DNA of 64,000 nt. Origin: RPQJ01 sp963726665. Lineage in GTDB: Bacteria; Pseudomonadota; Gammaproteobacteria; Steroidobacterales; Steroidobacteraceae. Shown piece by piece: positions 1-8,753 of this stretch (position 1 is the first letter of the stretch; every line of letters starts with the position of its first letter). The DNA is taken from positions 109,911-173,910 of the forward strand of contig CAVSDW010000021.1 in NCBI GenBank assembly GCA_963726665.1, in the 5' to 3' direction. Made by a program: the position numbers and the translations under genes. The notes beneath the pieces are model-generated. The model ran no database searches. It was not told the DNA's origin and was given only the letters and a program-made list of their open reading frames with translations.

Positions 1-1527
1 GCCTGGCGGCGCGTTCGGGTCCTTCGGGCTCAGGGAATCGAGAGCGAAGCCTCGCACGCTGCGGTCGCCGCCGGCGAAGAAGCGCTGCGACGCGGGCAGC
101 TGCGAGAAGTCGTTCACCCAGCTCGTGCCGACCTCGCCGCGCAGGCGCACGTACCACGGGCCCTGGACGATCGGCCACACACGCTCGCCACGCGCGTAGA
201 CCTGCACGTAGGACGCATCCGAGCCAAGCGTCGCGGGACTGCCGGAGAGCTCCACGTAGTAGGCCGCTTCGCGCACCCAGCCCGTGAGGAAGTTGGGCGG
301 TTGCGTGGCGAAGCTGATGCCCGGGATCAGCAACAGGGAGCGGGTGTCGTCCTGCCCCGGGAACTTGGTGAGTTCCTGGCTCAGCTGCAGGAAGAGCACC
401 CGCTGCCAGTCGCCCATGGTCTGCGTCAGGCCGCCCGCGATCTCGTAGCGCTCGCTCTCGAGGCCGCCGAGCACCTGGCTGATGTAGCCGGCGGTGAATT
501 CAAGCTTCTCCAGCGAGGGGTCGCCGACCGGGATGATGTAGCTGGCGGTCACGTCCTGCAGGACCTGCGAGAGCGTCGTCTGCAGCCGCCAGCGGTGGCC
601 ACTGTCGTTGACCAGCCGGCGATCCCAGGTGAACTGGCCACGAGGGCCGGTGTCGGTGCCGAATCCGGCGCTCGCGGCGTAGCGGTCGCGCTTGATGCGT
701 TCGGCGTGGATCGTGACCGGGACGGTCAGGGTCGCGGGATCCCGCTCGCCGGGTGTCACGGTGACGGTCGAGAAGAAAAAGCTGTCCTCCAGCGCGAACT
801 GGGTGCTGCGGACCTGCGTGCCGGAGAACGGCGCGCCTTCCGTGAAGCGCACGTAGCGCGCGAGGAGCTGCGGGTCGATCGCGTCCTGCTCGATGGTCAC
901 CGTGCCGAAGCGGTAACGGCCGCCGGTGTCGAGCACGAGGCGGGCATCCGCGACGCGCTGCGCAGGATCGACGTCGAGCTCGTGGCGAGTCAGCTTCGCG
1001 TCGAGGTAGCCCTGCTCGAGCGCCGTGCGGACGAGATCGGTCTTGAGCTTCTCGTAGACCGGGTGCTCGAGGCGCGAGCCCGCCCGGAGCAGGTTGCCGT
1101 CGACGACCAGGCGGATGTCGCCGTCGTCCTGGCCCGCACCGACGACGCGGACCTCGACTTCGCGCATCCGCACGGGCTCGCCGGGCTTGATGCGAAGTCT
1201 GACGATCCAGGTGTCATCGTCGCGCGTCGTGCGGCTGCGCACCTCGGGGTCGTAGTAGCCGAAAGGGCGCATTGCGTCGGCCGCCTCGTCCACTGCGCGG
1301 TCGGCCAGCCGCCGCACCTGGGGATCGGTGAGGTCCGTGCGCTGCACGTATCGCCCGAGCGAGAGGTAGGCGCGGATGTTGTCGGCCATCGCGCGGTCCA
1401 CGCCGTCGATCTCGAGCCGGATCGTGTCCCTGGCGTACGCGTTGCCGGCGGCGAGAAGCATCGCGAGCCAGGCGCAGGCGCGCACCCACCGACCGCACAG
1501 CCTTGCCTGCGTGATGGGCCCGGACAT
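1..1527 (-). CDS. tamA: TamA outer-membrane assembly factor (3' end outside window)
   Basis: Omp85-family protein that works with TamB in inserting beta-barrel proteins into the outer membrane. The frame is open for 509 codons and runs off the window edge, so the last barrel strands are missing. A signal peptide (about residues 1-35, ending AYA) is followed by POTRA-like segments rich in charged and aromatic residues, then a beta-barrel domain; the sequence GGDRSVRGF near the edge is the VRGF motif of the Omp85 loop 6. The ATG overlaps the stop of the upstream NRDE gene (TAATG), which fixes the start and implies coupled translation. tamB would be expected just beyond the window. It could be a generic BamA/TamA-family protein, but the size of the N-terminal region fits TamA better than BamA. 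Confidence 0.85.
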   Translation of the reverse strand, partial: MSGPITQARLCGRWVRACAWLAMLLAAGNAYARDTIRLEIDGVDRAMADNIRAYLSLGRYVQRTDLTDPQVRRLADRAVDEAADAMRPFGYYDPEVRSRTTRDDDTWIVRLRIKPGEPVRMREVEVRVVGAGQDDGDIRLVVDGNLLRAGSRLEHPVYEKLKTDLVRTALEQGYLDAKLTRHELDVDPAQRVADARLVLDTGGRYRFGTVTIEQDAIDPQLLARYVRFTEGAPFSGTQVRSTQFALEDSFFFSTVTVTPGERDPATLTVPVTIHAERIKRDRYAASAGFGTDTGPRGQFTWDRRLVNDSGHRWRLQTTLSQVLQDVTASYIIPVGDPSLEKLEFTAGYISQVLGGLESERYEIAGGLTQTMGDWQRVLFLQLSQELTKFPGQDDTRSLLLIPGISFATQPPNFLTGWVREAAYYVELSGSPATLGSDASYVQVYARGERVWPIVQGPWYVRLRGEVGTSWVNDFSQLPASQRFFAGGDRSVRGFALDSLSPKDPNAPPG

Positions 1528-2306
1528 TACCGCGACTCGACGCCCGCGAATTCGATCCGGGTGGCACCGCAGAGGCGGCCCGTGGCGTCGAAGCGCCGTT
1601 CCGACGCCACGGTGTGTCCGTCGTGGCCGACGAGAAGCACCGTCGAGCACCGGGTGCCGTATCGCGGATGCAGCACGAAGGGCGAGGACATCGCGCGTTC
1701 CATGTCGGCCGGCAGCCCGGTGTCCTGCAGCGCCCCGTCGTCCGCTGCCGCGCGATCCGCAAGCACGTCGAAGAGGGCAGCGGTCCGGGGTTCCTCGCCG
1801 TCGAGTTCCGCTGCGAATCGCTCCTTTGCCTTCAGGAGCTTCGGCCAGGGCGAGTCCAGCTGGTGGTTGGAGAGCCCGTAGATGCCGGGCTCGAGTTCTC
1901 GCGGCGGTGAGCCGCCGCGGTTCGAGTAGTAGCAGAGGCTGCGCGGCGAGCCCGCGATCACGTTGAAGCCAGCGTAGCCCGCAGCGGATGCGTCGAGGCG
2001 CTCCATGAACGCGGCCGGCGCCGCATCCTCGTTCAGGAAATCCGGCACCAGCATGCCGCGCGACCGGGCATCGATCGGCGGAACCCGCGCCAGGTCACGG
2101 TAGTTGGTGACGGCGCCGAACCGCCCGGTGCGCGTCACGCCCATCCACGTGCCGCCTGCCACCAGATCGCGGCCTGCAAGAACGGGAGTGCGCTCGCCCC
2201 ACCACGCGAGGGGAGCGGACTCACGATCGTGGAACTCGTCGCGATTCGCCGCCACCACGAGGCGGTAGCGCGGATGCGACATCCAGGCGAGCACGAGCAG
2301 GCACAT
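1527..2306 (-). CDS. NRDE (TANGO2-like) family protein
   Basis: 259 residues beginning MCLLVLAW with the family signature NRDE at residues 21-24. The family (PF05742) has an N-terminal Cys2 like an Ntn-type hydrolase; its eukaryotic member TANGO2 has been linked to heme or lipid handling, but the bacterial substrate is not established. No signal peptide or membrane segment is seen. Length matches the family. It is the upstream partner of tamA, with stop and start codons overlapping, so the two are probably one transcript, although no functional link between them is known. Confidence 0.85.
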   Translation of the reverse strand: MCLLVLAWMSHPRYRLVVAANRDEFHDRESAPLAWWGERTPVLAGRDLVAGGTWMGVTRTGRFGAVTNYRDLARVPPIDARSRGMLVPDFLNEDAAPAAFMERLDASAAGYAGFNVIAGSPRSLCYYSNRGGSPPRELEPGIYGLSNHQLDSPWPKLLKAKERFAAELDGEEPRTAALFDVLADRAAADDGALQDTGLPADMERAMSSPFVLHPRYGTRCSTVLLVGHDGHTVASERRFDATGRLCGATRIEFAGVESR

Positions 2307-2358
2307 GGCGGGTATTGTATGCGGGGCGCGCGTGCCCGCAGGCCGCGCGATCGCGGCG

Positions 2359-2955
2359 TCAGGCCTGCGGTGCCTCGCCGTCGCGGCTGCGGCCGAACAG
2401 CAGGCGGCCTGCTTTCTTCGTGGTCCAGTACAGCAGCGCGACGATCGCCGCGAGACAGAGCAGTGGAACCGCCACCGCGAGGATCGCGATGCCGGTGGCC
2501 CCGATCGTCTCGACGGTCGCGACGACCGGGTTGGCGAGCCCGGCCGTCATGACGCCGGACTTGGCGCGCAGCAGCGCCGTGCCGCCCTTGGTGAGGCCTG
2601 CGATGCCGCCGCCGGCGATGATTGCGACCGGCCACATCACCGCCGGCGGGATGTCGGCCATGACCGATGCGCTGGCGACCACGCCGGCGCCCATTGCGGC
2701 CGGGCCGGCAACGAGGTCGAGCAGGTGGTCCACGCCCGGAATGTAGTACGCCAGCACCTCGAATACGGCGGCGGTGCCGAGCGTCAGCAGTGCCGGTGTG
2801 CTCGCGAGCCACTGGAAACCGTCGGTGAGCGGGATGAAGCCGGATCGTGCGGCGAGCCCGGCGACCAGCAGCGGCACGAAGATGCGGAAGCCCGCGGCGG
2901 CGGCGAGGCCGATTCCCAGTGCGATGCTGAGCAAGGATTCCATCGACAGTTCCAT
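2359..2955 (-). CDS. DUF4126 membrane protein
   Basis: About 198 residues with an N-terminal stretch SLLSIALGIGLAAAAGFRI and at least four hydrophobic segments; small-residue-rich helices (GLANPVVATVETIGATGIA) are typical of DUF4126 inner-membrane proteins of unknown function. The ATG at 2955 is preferred over an upstream frame extension because that extension is arginine-rich and not membrane-like; a second ATG at 2943 has a better GGAA ribosome site and is an alternative. It lies 52 bases upstream of the NRDE gene on the same strand. Confidence 0.7.
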   Translation of the reverse strand: MELSMESLLSIALGIGLAAAAGFRIFVPLLVAGLAARSGFIPLTDGFQWLASTPALLTLGTAAVFEVLAYYIPGVDHLLDLVAGPAAMGAGVVASASVMADIPPAVMWPVAIIAGGGIAGLTKGGTALLRAKSGVMTAGLANPVVATVETIGATGIAILAVAVPLLCLAAIVALLYWTTKKAGRLLFGRSRDGEAPQA

Positions 2956-3025
2956 TGGTTGCTCTCGCGGCGTGACCCTTCGACCGGCTGCAGCGATCGT
3001 GCCGCATATGGCGGCAACAGACAAT

Positions 3026-3796
3026 TCAGAACGCGAGTTTCAACGCGTCCCAGCCTGTCTTTGCGATCAGGCAGGACACCACGACGATGAATGCGCCGCG
3101 GACGAACCCGCTGCCGTGGCGTATCGCGAGGTGGCTGCCGACCTGCGCGCCCGCCACGTTGCAGGCCGCCATCGCGAGTCCCAGCAGCCAGAAGATCTGG
3201 CCGGTGAGGCCGAAGAGCAGGATCGCCGCGAGGTTGGCCGCCGCGTTGACCACCTTGGCCGAGGCCGACGCGTGAAGGAAGTCGAGGCCGAACACCCGCA
3301 CGAAGAGGAACACGAGGAAGCTGCCCGTGCCGGGACCGAAGAAGCCGTCATACAGGCCGATCGCTCCCGCACCCGCTGCGGCGAGGGCGCGGCCGTGCCT
3401 GCCGGTCCTGCGGGGCCGGTGCTCGCGGCCGAAGTCGCGATGGGCGAGCGTATAGATGAGCACCGCCGCGAGCAGCACGGGGACCATTGCGCGGAATCGC
3501 AGCGGCGGCACGAGCGTGGCGATCCACGCGCCGGCCAGCGCCGCGACGAACGCGCCTGCCGAGGCGGCGAGCACCAGCGCGCGGTCGAGACGCACGTGCC
3601 GGAGGTATCGGGCCGCCGCGCTCGTGGTGCCGGCGAGCCCAGCGAGCTTGCCGGTGCCGAGCAGCGTAGGGTGCGGCGTGGTGGGATACGCTGCAAAGAG
3701 CGCGGGCAACTGGATCAGCCCGCCGCCGCCCGCCATCGCATCGACGACGCCTGCGCCGAATGCAGCCGCGAGCACGAAGGGAATTTCGGGCGACAC
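3026..3796 (-). CDS. TSUP (TauE/SafE) family membrane permease
   Basis: 256 residues, GTG start 17 bases after the nudC stop. Two repeated halves each carry the TSUP pattern: GAGVVDAMAGGGGLIQLPAL near the N-terminus and GLYDGFFGPGTGSFLVFL in the middle, with about eight hydrophobic segments. The family (PF01925) contains sulfite, sulfoacetate and other anion exporters; the substrate here cannot be read from sequence. The length is normal for the family. Genes 3026-5368 may form one transcription unit on the minus strand. Confidence 0.8.
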   Translation of the reverse strand: MSPEIPFVLAAAFGAGVVDAMAGGGGLIQLPALFAAYPTTPHPTLLGTGKLAGLAGTTSAAARYLRHVRLDRALVLAASAGAFVAALAGAWIATLVPPLRFRAMVPVLLAAVLIYTLAHRDFGREHRPRRTGRHGRALAAAGAGAIGLYDGFFGPGTGSFLVFLFVRVFGLDFLHASASAKVVNAAANLAAILLFGLTGQIFWLLGLAMAACNVAGAQVGSHLAIRHGSGFVRGAFIVVVSCLIAKTGWDALKLAF

Positions 3797-3813
3797 GCGG
3801 GTTCGCGCGCGGC

Positions 3814-4757
3814 TCAGCGATCCGGCCGGCCCCAGAGCTTCACGCCCGGAGTCCTGCGCAGGGGAATGTTCGAGCCCGCGTCGTACCAGTCCTCGATGAG
3901 CCTGAACGACACCGATTGCGGAAAGGGCAGGCCGGGGAATCCGCTCGCGATGTCCTCGCGCGTGAACCAGCGCACGTCCTCGAGTTCCTCGTCGGGCTGC
4001 GCCACGGCGGCAGGGGATGCGGTGGCGGTGAAGCCGATCATGAGCGAGGAGGGGAACGGCCAGGGTTGCGAGGAGTGGTAGCTCGAGTCCTGCACGCTGA
4101 CGCCCGTCTCCTCCAGCACCTCGCGCGCGACCGCGTCCTCGAGACTCTCGCCGGGTTCGACGAACCCGGCGATGGTCGAATAGCGTCCCTCCGGCCAGCC
4201 GGCCTGCCGCCCGAGCAGGGCGCGCTCGCCGTCGGTCACGAGCACGATGATGGCCGGATCGAGTCGTGGGAACTGCTCCACCCCGCAGGCCTCGTTGCTG
4301 CACTTTGCAACATGCCCTGCACTCGCGACCGAGGTCGGCGATCCGCAGGCGCCGCAGTGCCGGCTGCGCTGGCGCCACGACACCATCGCGCGTGCGTAGG
4401 CGAGCAGCCCGGCCTCGTCGTCCGTCAGCAGCCCGGCGGTTCGGCGCAGGTCCTCGAACGACGCATCACCCGCCGCCGCGGGCGTCCCGTCGTGGGCCGT
4501 GTCGCAGGTGAAGCAGAGGCGGCCGCGAAAGCGGCCGAGCAGGATCCAGTCCTCCGGGCGGCCGTGGCTCGCTCCGCGGCCGCGCGCTTCGACGAACTCC
4601 ACGGCCCAGCCCTGCGCGTGCGCCGCACGAGGTTGCGCGATTCCCAGACCGGCAGCAGCACCGACTCCGGGTCTGCGTGGGCCGCGGCGAGTGCGGCCGG
4701 GTCCTTGCGGAGCCGGGCGGCGCGATCGACGTACTGGCCGGAAAATACGTTTGGCAC
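3814..4757 (-). CDS. nudC: NADH pyrophosphatase NudC, frame-disrupted
   Basis: Hydrolyses NAD(H) and related dinucleotides and removes NAD caps from RNA. The C-terminal part shows all diagnostic elements: a zinc ribbon (CGACGS ... KCSNEACG), the Nudix box GFVEPGESLEDAVAREVLEE followed by TG, and the NudC-specific motif SQPWPFP after it. The N-terminal part NVFSGQYVDRAARLRKDP with PVWESRNLV is equally typical but lies in another frame; the two join by a one-base change near 4625-4632, where one base seems to be missing. The GTG at 4757, just before NVFSG, is the likely start, 35 bases downstream of the FlhC-like gene. No slippery heptamer is visible at the shift, so I treat it as an assembly error or recent mutation. 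Confidence 0.75.
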
Positions 4758-4792
4758 TCGCAAGGGCGATCTCGGTCCGCAAAGGCGCGAGT

Positions 4793-5368
4793 CTAGCAAT
4801 CCGCGGGCGTGGGTTCGGGTCTGGCGGGACACGCGGGCGTGGCGTACCGGCAGGTCGCGCAGTTGCAGGGCAGGAGATCGAGCGTGTCGCGGATCCAGGT
4901 GGCGAAGCAGTCGGGGCAGCGTTCGAGCACGAATTCGTCCCGGCGCGCGAGGGTCTGGCCCAGGTACCACGCGTGCTCGAACGAGATGAGCGACGCCGGG
5001 CACACGCATAGAAAGGCCTCGTATACGTCGCAGAACCGTGCAACCTCCTCGATTCCCGGGGCGGGCAGGCGATGAACCTGACGCAGCAGGCCACAGCAGG
5101 AGAGCAGCGCGGCCAGCGTGGCGGCCTGGAGTTCGTGCTCCACGGAACGTCGGAAGTAGGACATCTGGCGGGGTGACTTGCCCCGGCGCCGGCGAACCCT
5201 CGGACCCGGGGAGTCGAGCGCGTACGTCCGGTAGAGCTTGCGGATGCGGTCCCCCGACAGGCCCGTGCAGTGGCGGATGGTGTGAGTCCGTGCCTCATGG
5301 CCGATGAGCCTGTAGGCGACGGCAAGCCTCAGTCGATCGCGGTCGTAGCGACAGTCGGTGATGCGCAT
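4793..5368 (-). CDS. FlhC-like transcriptional regulator
   Basis: 191 residues. The pattern follows FlhC: an N-terminal helical region with TGLSGDRIRKLYRTY (compare the FlhC segment LSRGRLIKLYKEL), a basic linker, then HAWYLGQTLARRDEF preceding two cysteine pairs, CPDC and CNCATC, in the place where FlhC binds zinc. The ATG at 5368 has an AGGGGG ribosome site five bases away; an upstream in-frame extension would read through the dyads and is rejected. It is transcribed divergently from an FlhD-like gene at 5478, with two perfect dyads in the 109-base gap. No flagellar genes are in the window, so it may be an orphan regulator like the SetC/AcaC proteins of mobile elements rather than a flagellar master regulator. 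Function is inferred from similarity I can see by eye. Confidence 0.65.
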   Translation of the reverse strand: MRITDCRYDRDRLRLAVAYRLIGHEARTHTIRHCTGLSGDRIRKLYRTYALDSPGPRVRRRRGKSPRQMSYFRRSVEHELQAATLAALLSCCGLLRQVHRLPAPGIEEVARFCDVYEAFLCVCPASLISFEHAWYLGQTLARRDEFVLERCPDCFATWIRDTLDLLPCNCATCRYATPACPARPEPTPADC

Positions 5369-5395
5369 GGCGGCCCCCTGATTTTGGTTGTTTTC

Positions 5396-5427
5396 GCCAT
5401 ATATGGTCCAACAGGACCATATATGGC
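5396..5427. promoter_or_regulatory. Perfect 14-bp inverted repeat (dyad 1) between FlhC-like and FlhD-like genes
   Basis: GCCATATATGGTCC, four bases AACA, then its exact reverse complement. The core ATATGGTCC-N4-GGACCATAT is shared with dyad 2. It lies 28 bases upstream of the FlhC-like start codon. Likely an operator for a dimeric regulator, possibly autoregulation; an RNA hairpin is the alternative. Confidence 0.75.
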
Positions 5428-5436
5428 AGTCTATAA

Positions 5437-5466
5437 CCAAATATGGTCCGTTTGGACCATATTTGG
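5437..5466. promoter_or_regulatory. Perfect 13-bp inverted repeat (dyad 2) overlapping the FlhD-like ribosome site
   Basis: CCAAATATGGTCC, four bases GTTT, then its exact reverse complement. Its centre is exactly 40 bp from that of dyad 1, close to four helical turns, so both would present the same DNA face. The right arm ends inside the GGAGG ribosome site (5465-5469) of the plus-strand gene, so a hairpin in the transcript could also limit its translation. Confidence 0.75.
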
Positions 5467-5477
5467 AGGATCGACCC

Positions 5478-6177
5478 ATGACTCAGGTCTTTGGTGGAGG
5501 CCGGGGACGCGCCCCGGATGCCCCTGCCCAGGGAGGCATTTTCACGCGTTCGGTCAGGCGCGACCTGACGGACCTGAACCGCCAGTACCTTGAACTCGGG
5601 CTGCGCGCGGACGCGGTTGCCGATCCGCTGTTTGCGTGGTCCGAGGCGGTCCGCCGGGAAATCCAGGCCGCCGGCCCCACCGTGCTCGAACGCATGGCGG
5701 CCTGTCCGTTCGCGTTGTTCGAGATCCGCTTTCCTGTTCGGAAATCCGCTGCCTGGGGCCGATCCCGGCAGCGACCCGGGCCGGGTGGAGGATCGATCCC
5801 GGGGCGGTGGAGAGTCTGGAGCGCTGACGGCTGCGTGCATCGCCTTCACACACGGCGCGCTCTTCACGGCGTGGCGACTGGTGGACAGCGCACCGCTCGC
5901 GGCGCGGATCGCCTTTGCACTGTCGCCGGCAGCGGAACTGGAACTGAACGACACCTGCCCGACACGGATCGCGGTGCTCGCGAGTCATCCCGGCGTTGTC
6001 CGGGCGCGCTGGCCCCGGCAGCCTCGATTCTGGGAGCGGCTGCGCAACGCGGCGCAGGCGGACTCGAGCCAGTCACTCCAGTGGGCGCACTGTTTCGGAA
6101 TCTGCCTCATCGACGGGGAACGCCTCGGCGCTCACACCGACGACCACGAGGCATTGGAGCATCCCCTTCGCCGATGA
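5478..6177 (+). CDS. FlhD-like protein with C-terminal extension, frame-disrupted
   Basis: The first 85 residues include LTDLNRQYLELGLRADAVAD and end MAACPFALFEIRF, which parallels FlhD (IYDINLSYLLLAQ ... CHFRF) in spacing and hydrophobic pattern. After that the frame must change by one base near 5730-5745; the second half (for example ACIAFTHGALFTAWRLVDS) codes cleanly to the TGA at 6175-6177 and is unlike FlhD. FlhD is about 116 residues, so this protein of about 230 has an extra domain that I do not recognise. Start: ATG at 5478 with GGAGG eight bases away. Divergent partner of the FlhC-like gene. Confidence 0.5.
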
Positions 6178-6251
6178 AGGGCGGGTCCTGGCTTGTTGCC
6201 GCTGGCGTGGCGCCCCGCTACGCTGCGTTCCCCCTTTCGCGCCCCCTGCCC

Positions 6252-7202
6252 ATGAAAGCCCTTTCGCTGCGCAAGCTCACCAAGACCTACAAGACCGGCG
6301 TCCAGGCGCTCAAGGGCATCGACCTCGACGTCGAGCAGGGCGATTTCTTCGCGCTGCTCGGACCGAACGGCGCCGGCAAGACCACGGCCATCGGCATCGT
6401 CTCCTCGCTGGTGACCAAGACCTCCGGCAAGGCGTTCGTCTTCGGTCACGACATCGACACCGAGCTGGAGACGGCCAAGGCGTGCATCGGGCTCGTCCCG
6501 CAGGAAATCAATTTCAACCAGTTCGAGAAGGTCTCCACCATCCTCGTGAACCAGGCCGGGTTCTACGGCATGCCGCGCGCAGCGGCGAAGGACCGCGTCG
6601 AGCACTGGCTCAGGAAGCTGCAGCTGTGGGAGAAGCGCGAGGCCGTGTCGAGGACGCTCTCGGGCGGCATGAAGCGGCGCCTGATGATCGCGAGGGCCCT
6701 GGTCCACGAGCCGCGGCTGCTGATCCTCGACGAGCCCACGGCCGGCGTGGACATCGAGGTGCGCCGGTCGATGTGGGAGTTCCTGAAGCAGATCAACGAG
6801 GAAGGCACGACCATCATCCTCACGACCCACTACCTGGAAGAGGCCGAGAACCTCTGCCGCAACATCGCGATCATCGACGAGGGGCGGATCATCGAGCACG
6901 ACCGCATGACGACGGTGCTGCGGAAGCTCCACAACGAGGTGTTCGTGCTGAACCTGCGGCGGCCGCTCGACGGGCCGCCCGAGCTGCCGGGCTACGCGCT
7001 CGCGCTGACGGACGACGGATCGCTCGAGGTGGAGGTGAGCAAGGAGCAGAACCTGAACGACCTGTTCGCCGCGTTGTCCGCGCTCGGGATCGTCGTGGTC
7101 AGCATGCGCAACAAGGCGAATCGTCTCGAGGAACTCTTCATGCGCCTCGTCGAGGGCCGGGACGCGGCCACCGGGCAGGCCAGGCCGGCGGTGGGCGCAT
7201 GA
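6252..7202 (+). CDS. ABC-2 type exporter, ATP-binding subunit (YadG-like)
   Basis: 316 residues. Walker A GPNGAGKT (about residue 39), signature LSGGMKRR, Walker B LLILDEPTAGVD and the switch histidine in ILTTHYLEE are all intact. The domain order and the C-terminal extension of about 80 residues match YadG of the YadG/YadH exporter family. The stop overlaps the start of the permease gene (ATGA), so the two are coupled and surely form one transporter. Substrate unknown; related ABC-2 systems export polysaccharides, lipids or drugs. Confidence 0.85.
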   Translation: MKALSLRKLTKTYKTGVQALKGIDLDVEQGDFFALLGPNGAGKTTAIGIVSSLVTKTSGKAFVFGHDIDTELETAKACIGLVPQEINFNQFEKVSTILVNQAGFYGMPRAAAKDRVEHWLRKLQLWEKREAVSRTLSGGMKRRLMIARALVHEPRLLILDEPTAGVDIEVRRSMWEFLKQINEEGTTIILTTHYLEEAENLCRNIAIIDEGRIIEHDRMTTVLRKLHNEVFVLNLRRPLDGPPELPGYALALTDDGSLEVEVSKEQNLNDLFAALSALGIVVVSMRNKANRLEELFMRLVEGRDAATGQARPAVGA

Positions 7203-8017
7203 GCGGTACCACGGAACGCATCACGGGCGGCGTGGCCGTTCCGAGCGCGGCGAACCGCCGCTGGGTCGGGCTGCGAACCATCGTCATCCGCGAATTCAGC
7301 CGCATCGTCCGCATCTGGGGGCAGACGATCGTGCCTCCGGCGATCACCGCGACGCTGTACTTCGTGATCTTCGGCAGCCTCGTGGGGCGTCGCATCGGCG
7401 AGATGGGCGGCTTCAGCTACACGCAGTACATCGCGCCCGGGCTCATCATGATGTCCGTGATCACCAACAGCTACGGCAACGTAGTCTCCTCGTTCTTCGG
7501 CGCGAAGTTCGGCCGGCACATCGAGGAACTGCTCGTCTCGCCACTGCCGAACTGGCTCATCGTGCTCGGCTACGTGGCGGGCGGCCTGGTCCGGGGCCTG
7601 CTGGTCGGCCTGGTGGTGACGATCATCGCGCTCTTCTTCACGCGGCTGCACGTCGAGCACCTCGTGCTCGTCTGCGCCGCGGTGCTGCTCACGTCGCTCG
7701 TGTTCGCGCTATGCGGCTTCATCAACGCCGTGTTCGCGAAGAATTTCGACCAGATCACCTTCATTCCCACCTTCATCCTCACGCCGCTCACGTACTTCGG
7801 CGGGGTGTTCTACTCGATCACGATGCTGCCGGAGTGGGCACAGCATGCCTCGCGCGCGAACCCGATCCTGTACATGGTCAACGCATTCCGGTTCGGCTTC
7901 CTCGGCGTGTCGGACGTGGACGTCAAGTTCGCCTTCGCGATCATGGTGCTCGCGGCCGTGGCGCTTTTCGCGGCGAGCGTCTGGCTGATGGACAAGGGCA
8001 TCGGGACGCGCGAGTAG
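7199..8017 (+). CDS. ABC-2 type exporter, permease subunit (YadH-like)
   Basis: 272 residues with six predicted membrane helices and the ABC-2 signature region (NPILYMVNAFRFGFLG) before the last helices. The cytoplasmic N-terminus is followed by IREFSRIVRIWGQT, typical of YadH. Translationally coupled to the ATPase gene by a four-base overlap. The inner-membrane channel of the transporter. Confidence 0.85.
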   Translation: MSGTTERITGGVAVPSAANRRWVGLRTIVIREFSRIVRIWGQTIVPPAITATLYFVIFGSLVGRRIGEMGGFSYTQYIAPGLIMMSVITNSYGNVVSSFFGAKFGRHIEELLVSPLPNWLIVLGYVAGGLVRGLLVGLVVTIIALFFTRLHVEHLVLVCAAVLLTSLVFALCGFINAVFAKNFDQITFIPTFILTPLTYFGGVFYSITMLPEWAQHASRANPILYMVNAFRFGFLGVSDVDVKFAFAIMVLAAVALFAASVWLMDKGIGTRE

Positions 8018-8052
8018 GACGACGGGTCCGCCGGGCACCATCCACTTCCCTC

Positions 8053-8742
8053 ATGTGCGGTCGTTTCGCCTTCTACTCTCCCCACGAGGCAGTGACGCGG
8101 CTCTTCGGAGTCGCCGGCGCACCCTCGGTCGAGCCGCGCTACAACATCGCACCGACGCAGTACGTCGCGGCGGTGCGCCCGGGCTCCGCCGGTGGCCGCT
8201 CGCTCGCCATGCTGTACTGGGGCCTGGTACCGTCGTGGGCCAAGGAAAAGGCGATCGGTGCGCGCATGATCAACGCCCGCGCCGAGACCCTCGGCGACAA
8301 GCCGTCGTTTCGCAGTGCCTACCGGCGACGGCGTTGCCTCGTGCTCGCCGACGGCTGGTACGAGTGGCAGCGCGATGGTGCGGTGAAGCAGCCGTACTTC
8401 ATCGCGTTCGCGGATCGCGAGCCCTTCGGCATGGCGGGGCTGTGGGAGTCGTGGCGCGACCCGGCGGGCGGCGAGCCTCTCGAGTCCTGCTGCATCGTCA
8501 CCACGCAGGCGGCGCCCGAACTCGCCCGCATCCACGACCGCATGCCGGTGATCGTTCCGGCGGAACGGCACGATGAATGGCTCGACCCGGGCAACGATGC
8601 TGCCGGCGCCCTGGACGGACTGCTGGTTCCGTGGGCCCGCGGGGGCCTCGAGGCCCGGCCGGTGAGCCGGCGCGTGAATTCCGCGCGCAATGAAGGCGCC
8701 GACCTCGTCGAGCCGCTTGGCACGCCGGCGGACCACGCCTAG
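8053..8742 (+). CDS. SRAP domain DNA-abasic-site protein (YedK/HMCES family)
   Basis: 229 residues starting MCGRFAFYS: after Met removal Cys2 forms the covalent crosslink with abasic sites in single-stranded DNA. The other conserved elements are present: PRYNIAPTQ, INARAET, WYEWQ and the histidine in RIHDRMPVI. Length fits the family. It shields replication-associated abasic sites from error-prone repair. Starts 35 bases after the permease gene and ends 11 bases before a lipoprotein gene. Confidence 0.9.
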   Translation: MCGRFAFYSPHEAVTRLFGVAGAPSVEPRYNIAPTQYVAAVRPGSAGGRSLAMLYWGLVPSWAKEKAIGARMINARAETLGDKPSFRSAYRRRRCLVLADGWYEWQRDGAVKQPYFIAFADREPFGMAGLWESWRDPAGGEPLESCCIVTTQAAPELARIHDRMPVIVPAERHDEWLDPGNDAAGALDGLLVPWARGGLEARPVSRRVNSARNEGADLVEPLGTPADHA

Positions 8743-8753
8743 AGTCGCCGGCC

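Noticed and set aside
4600..4640. Programmed ribosomal frameshift in nudC
   Set aside because: No slippery heptamer or downstream structure is apparent, and other genes in the window have the same kind of break.
5396..5466. CRISPR or insertion-sequence ends
   Set aside because: Only two palindromes with a 9-base gap, no spacers, no transposase and no target duplication; operators are more likely.
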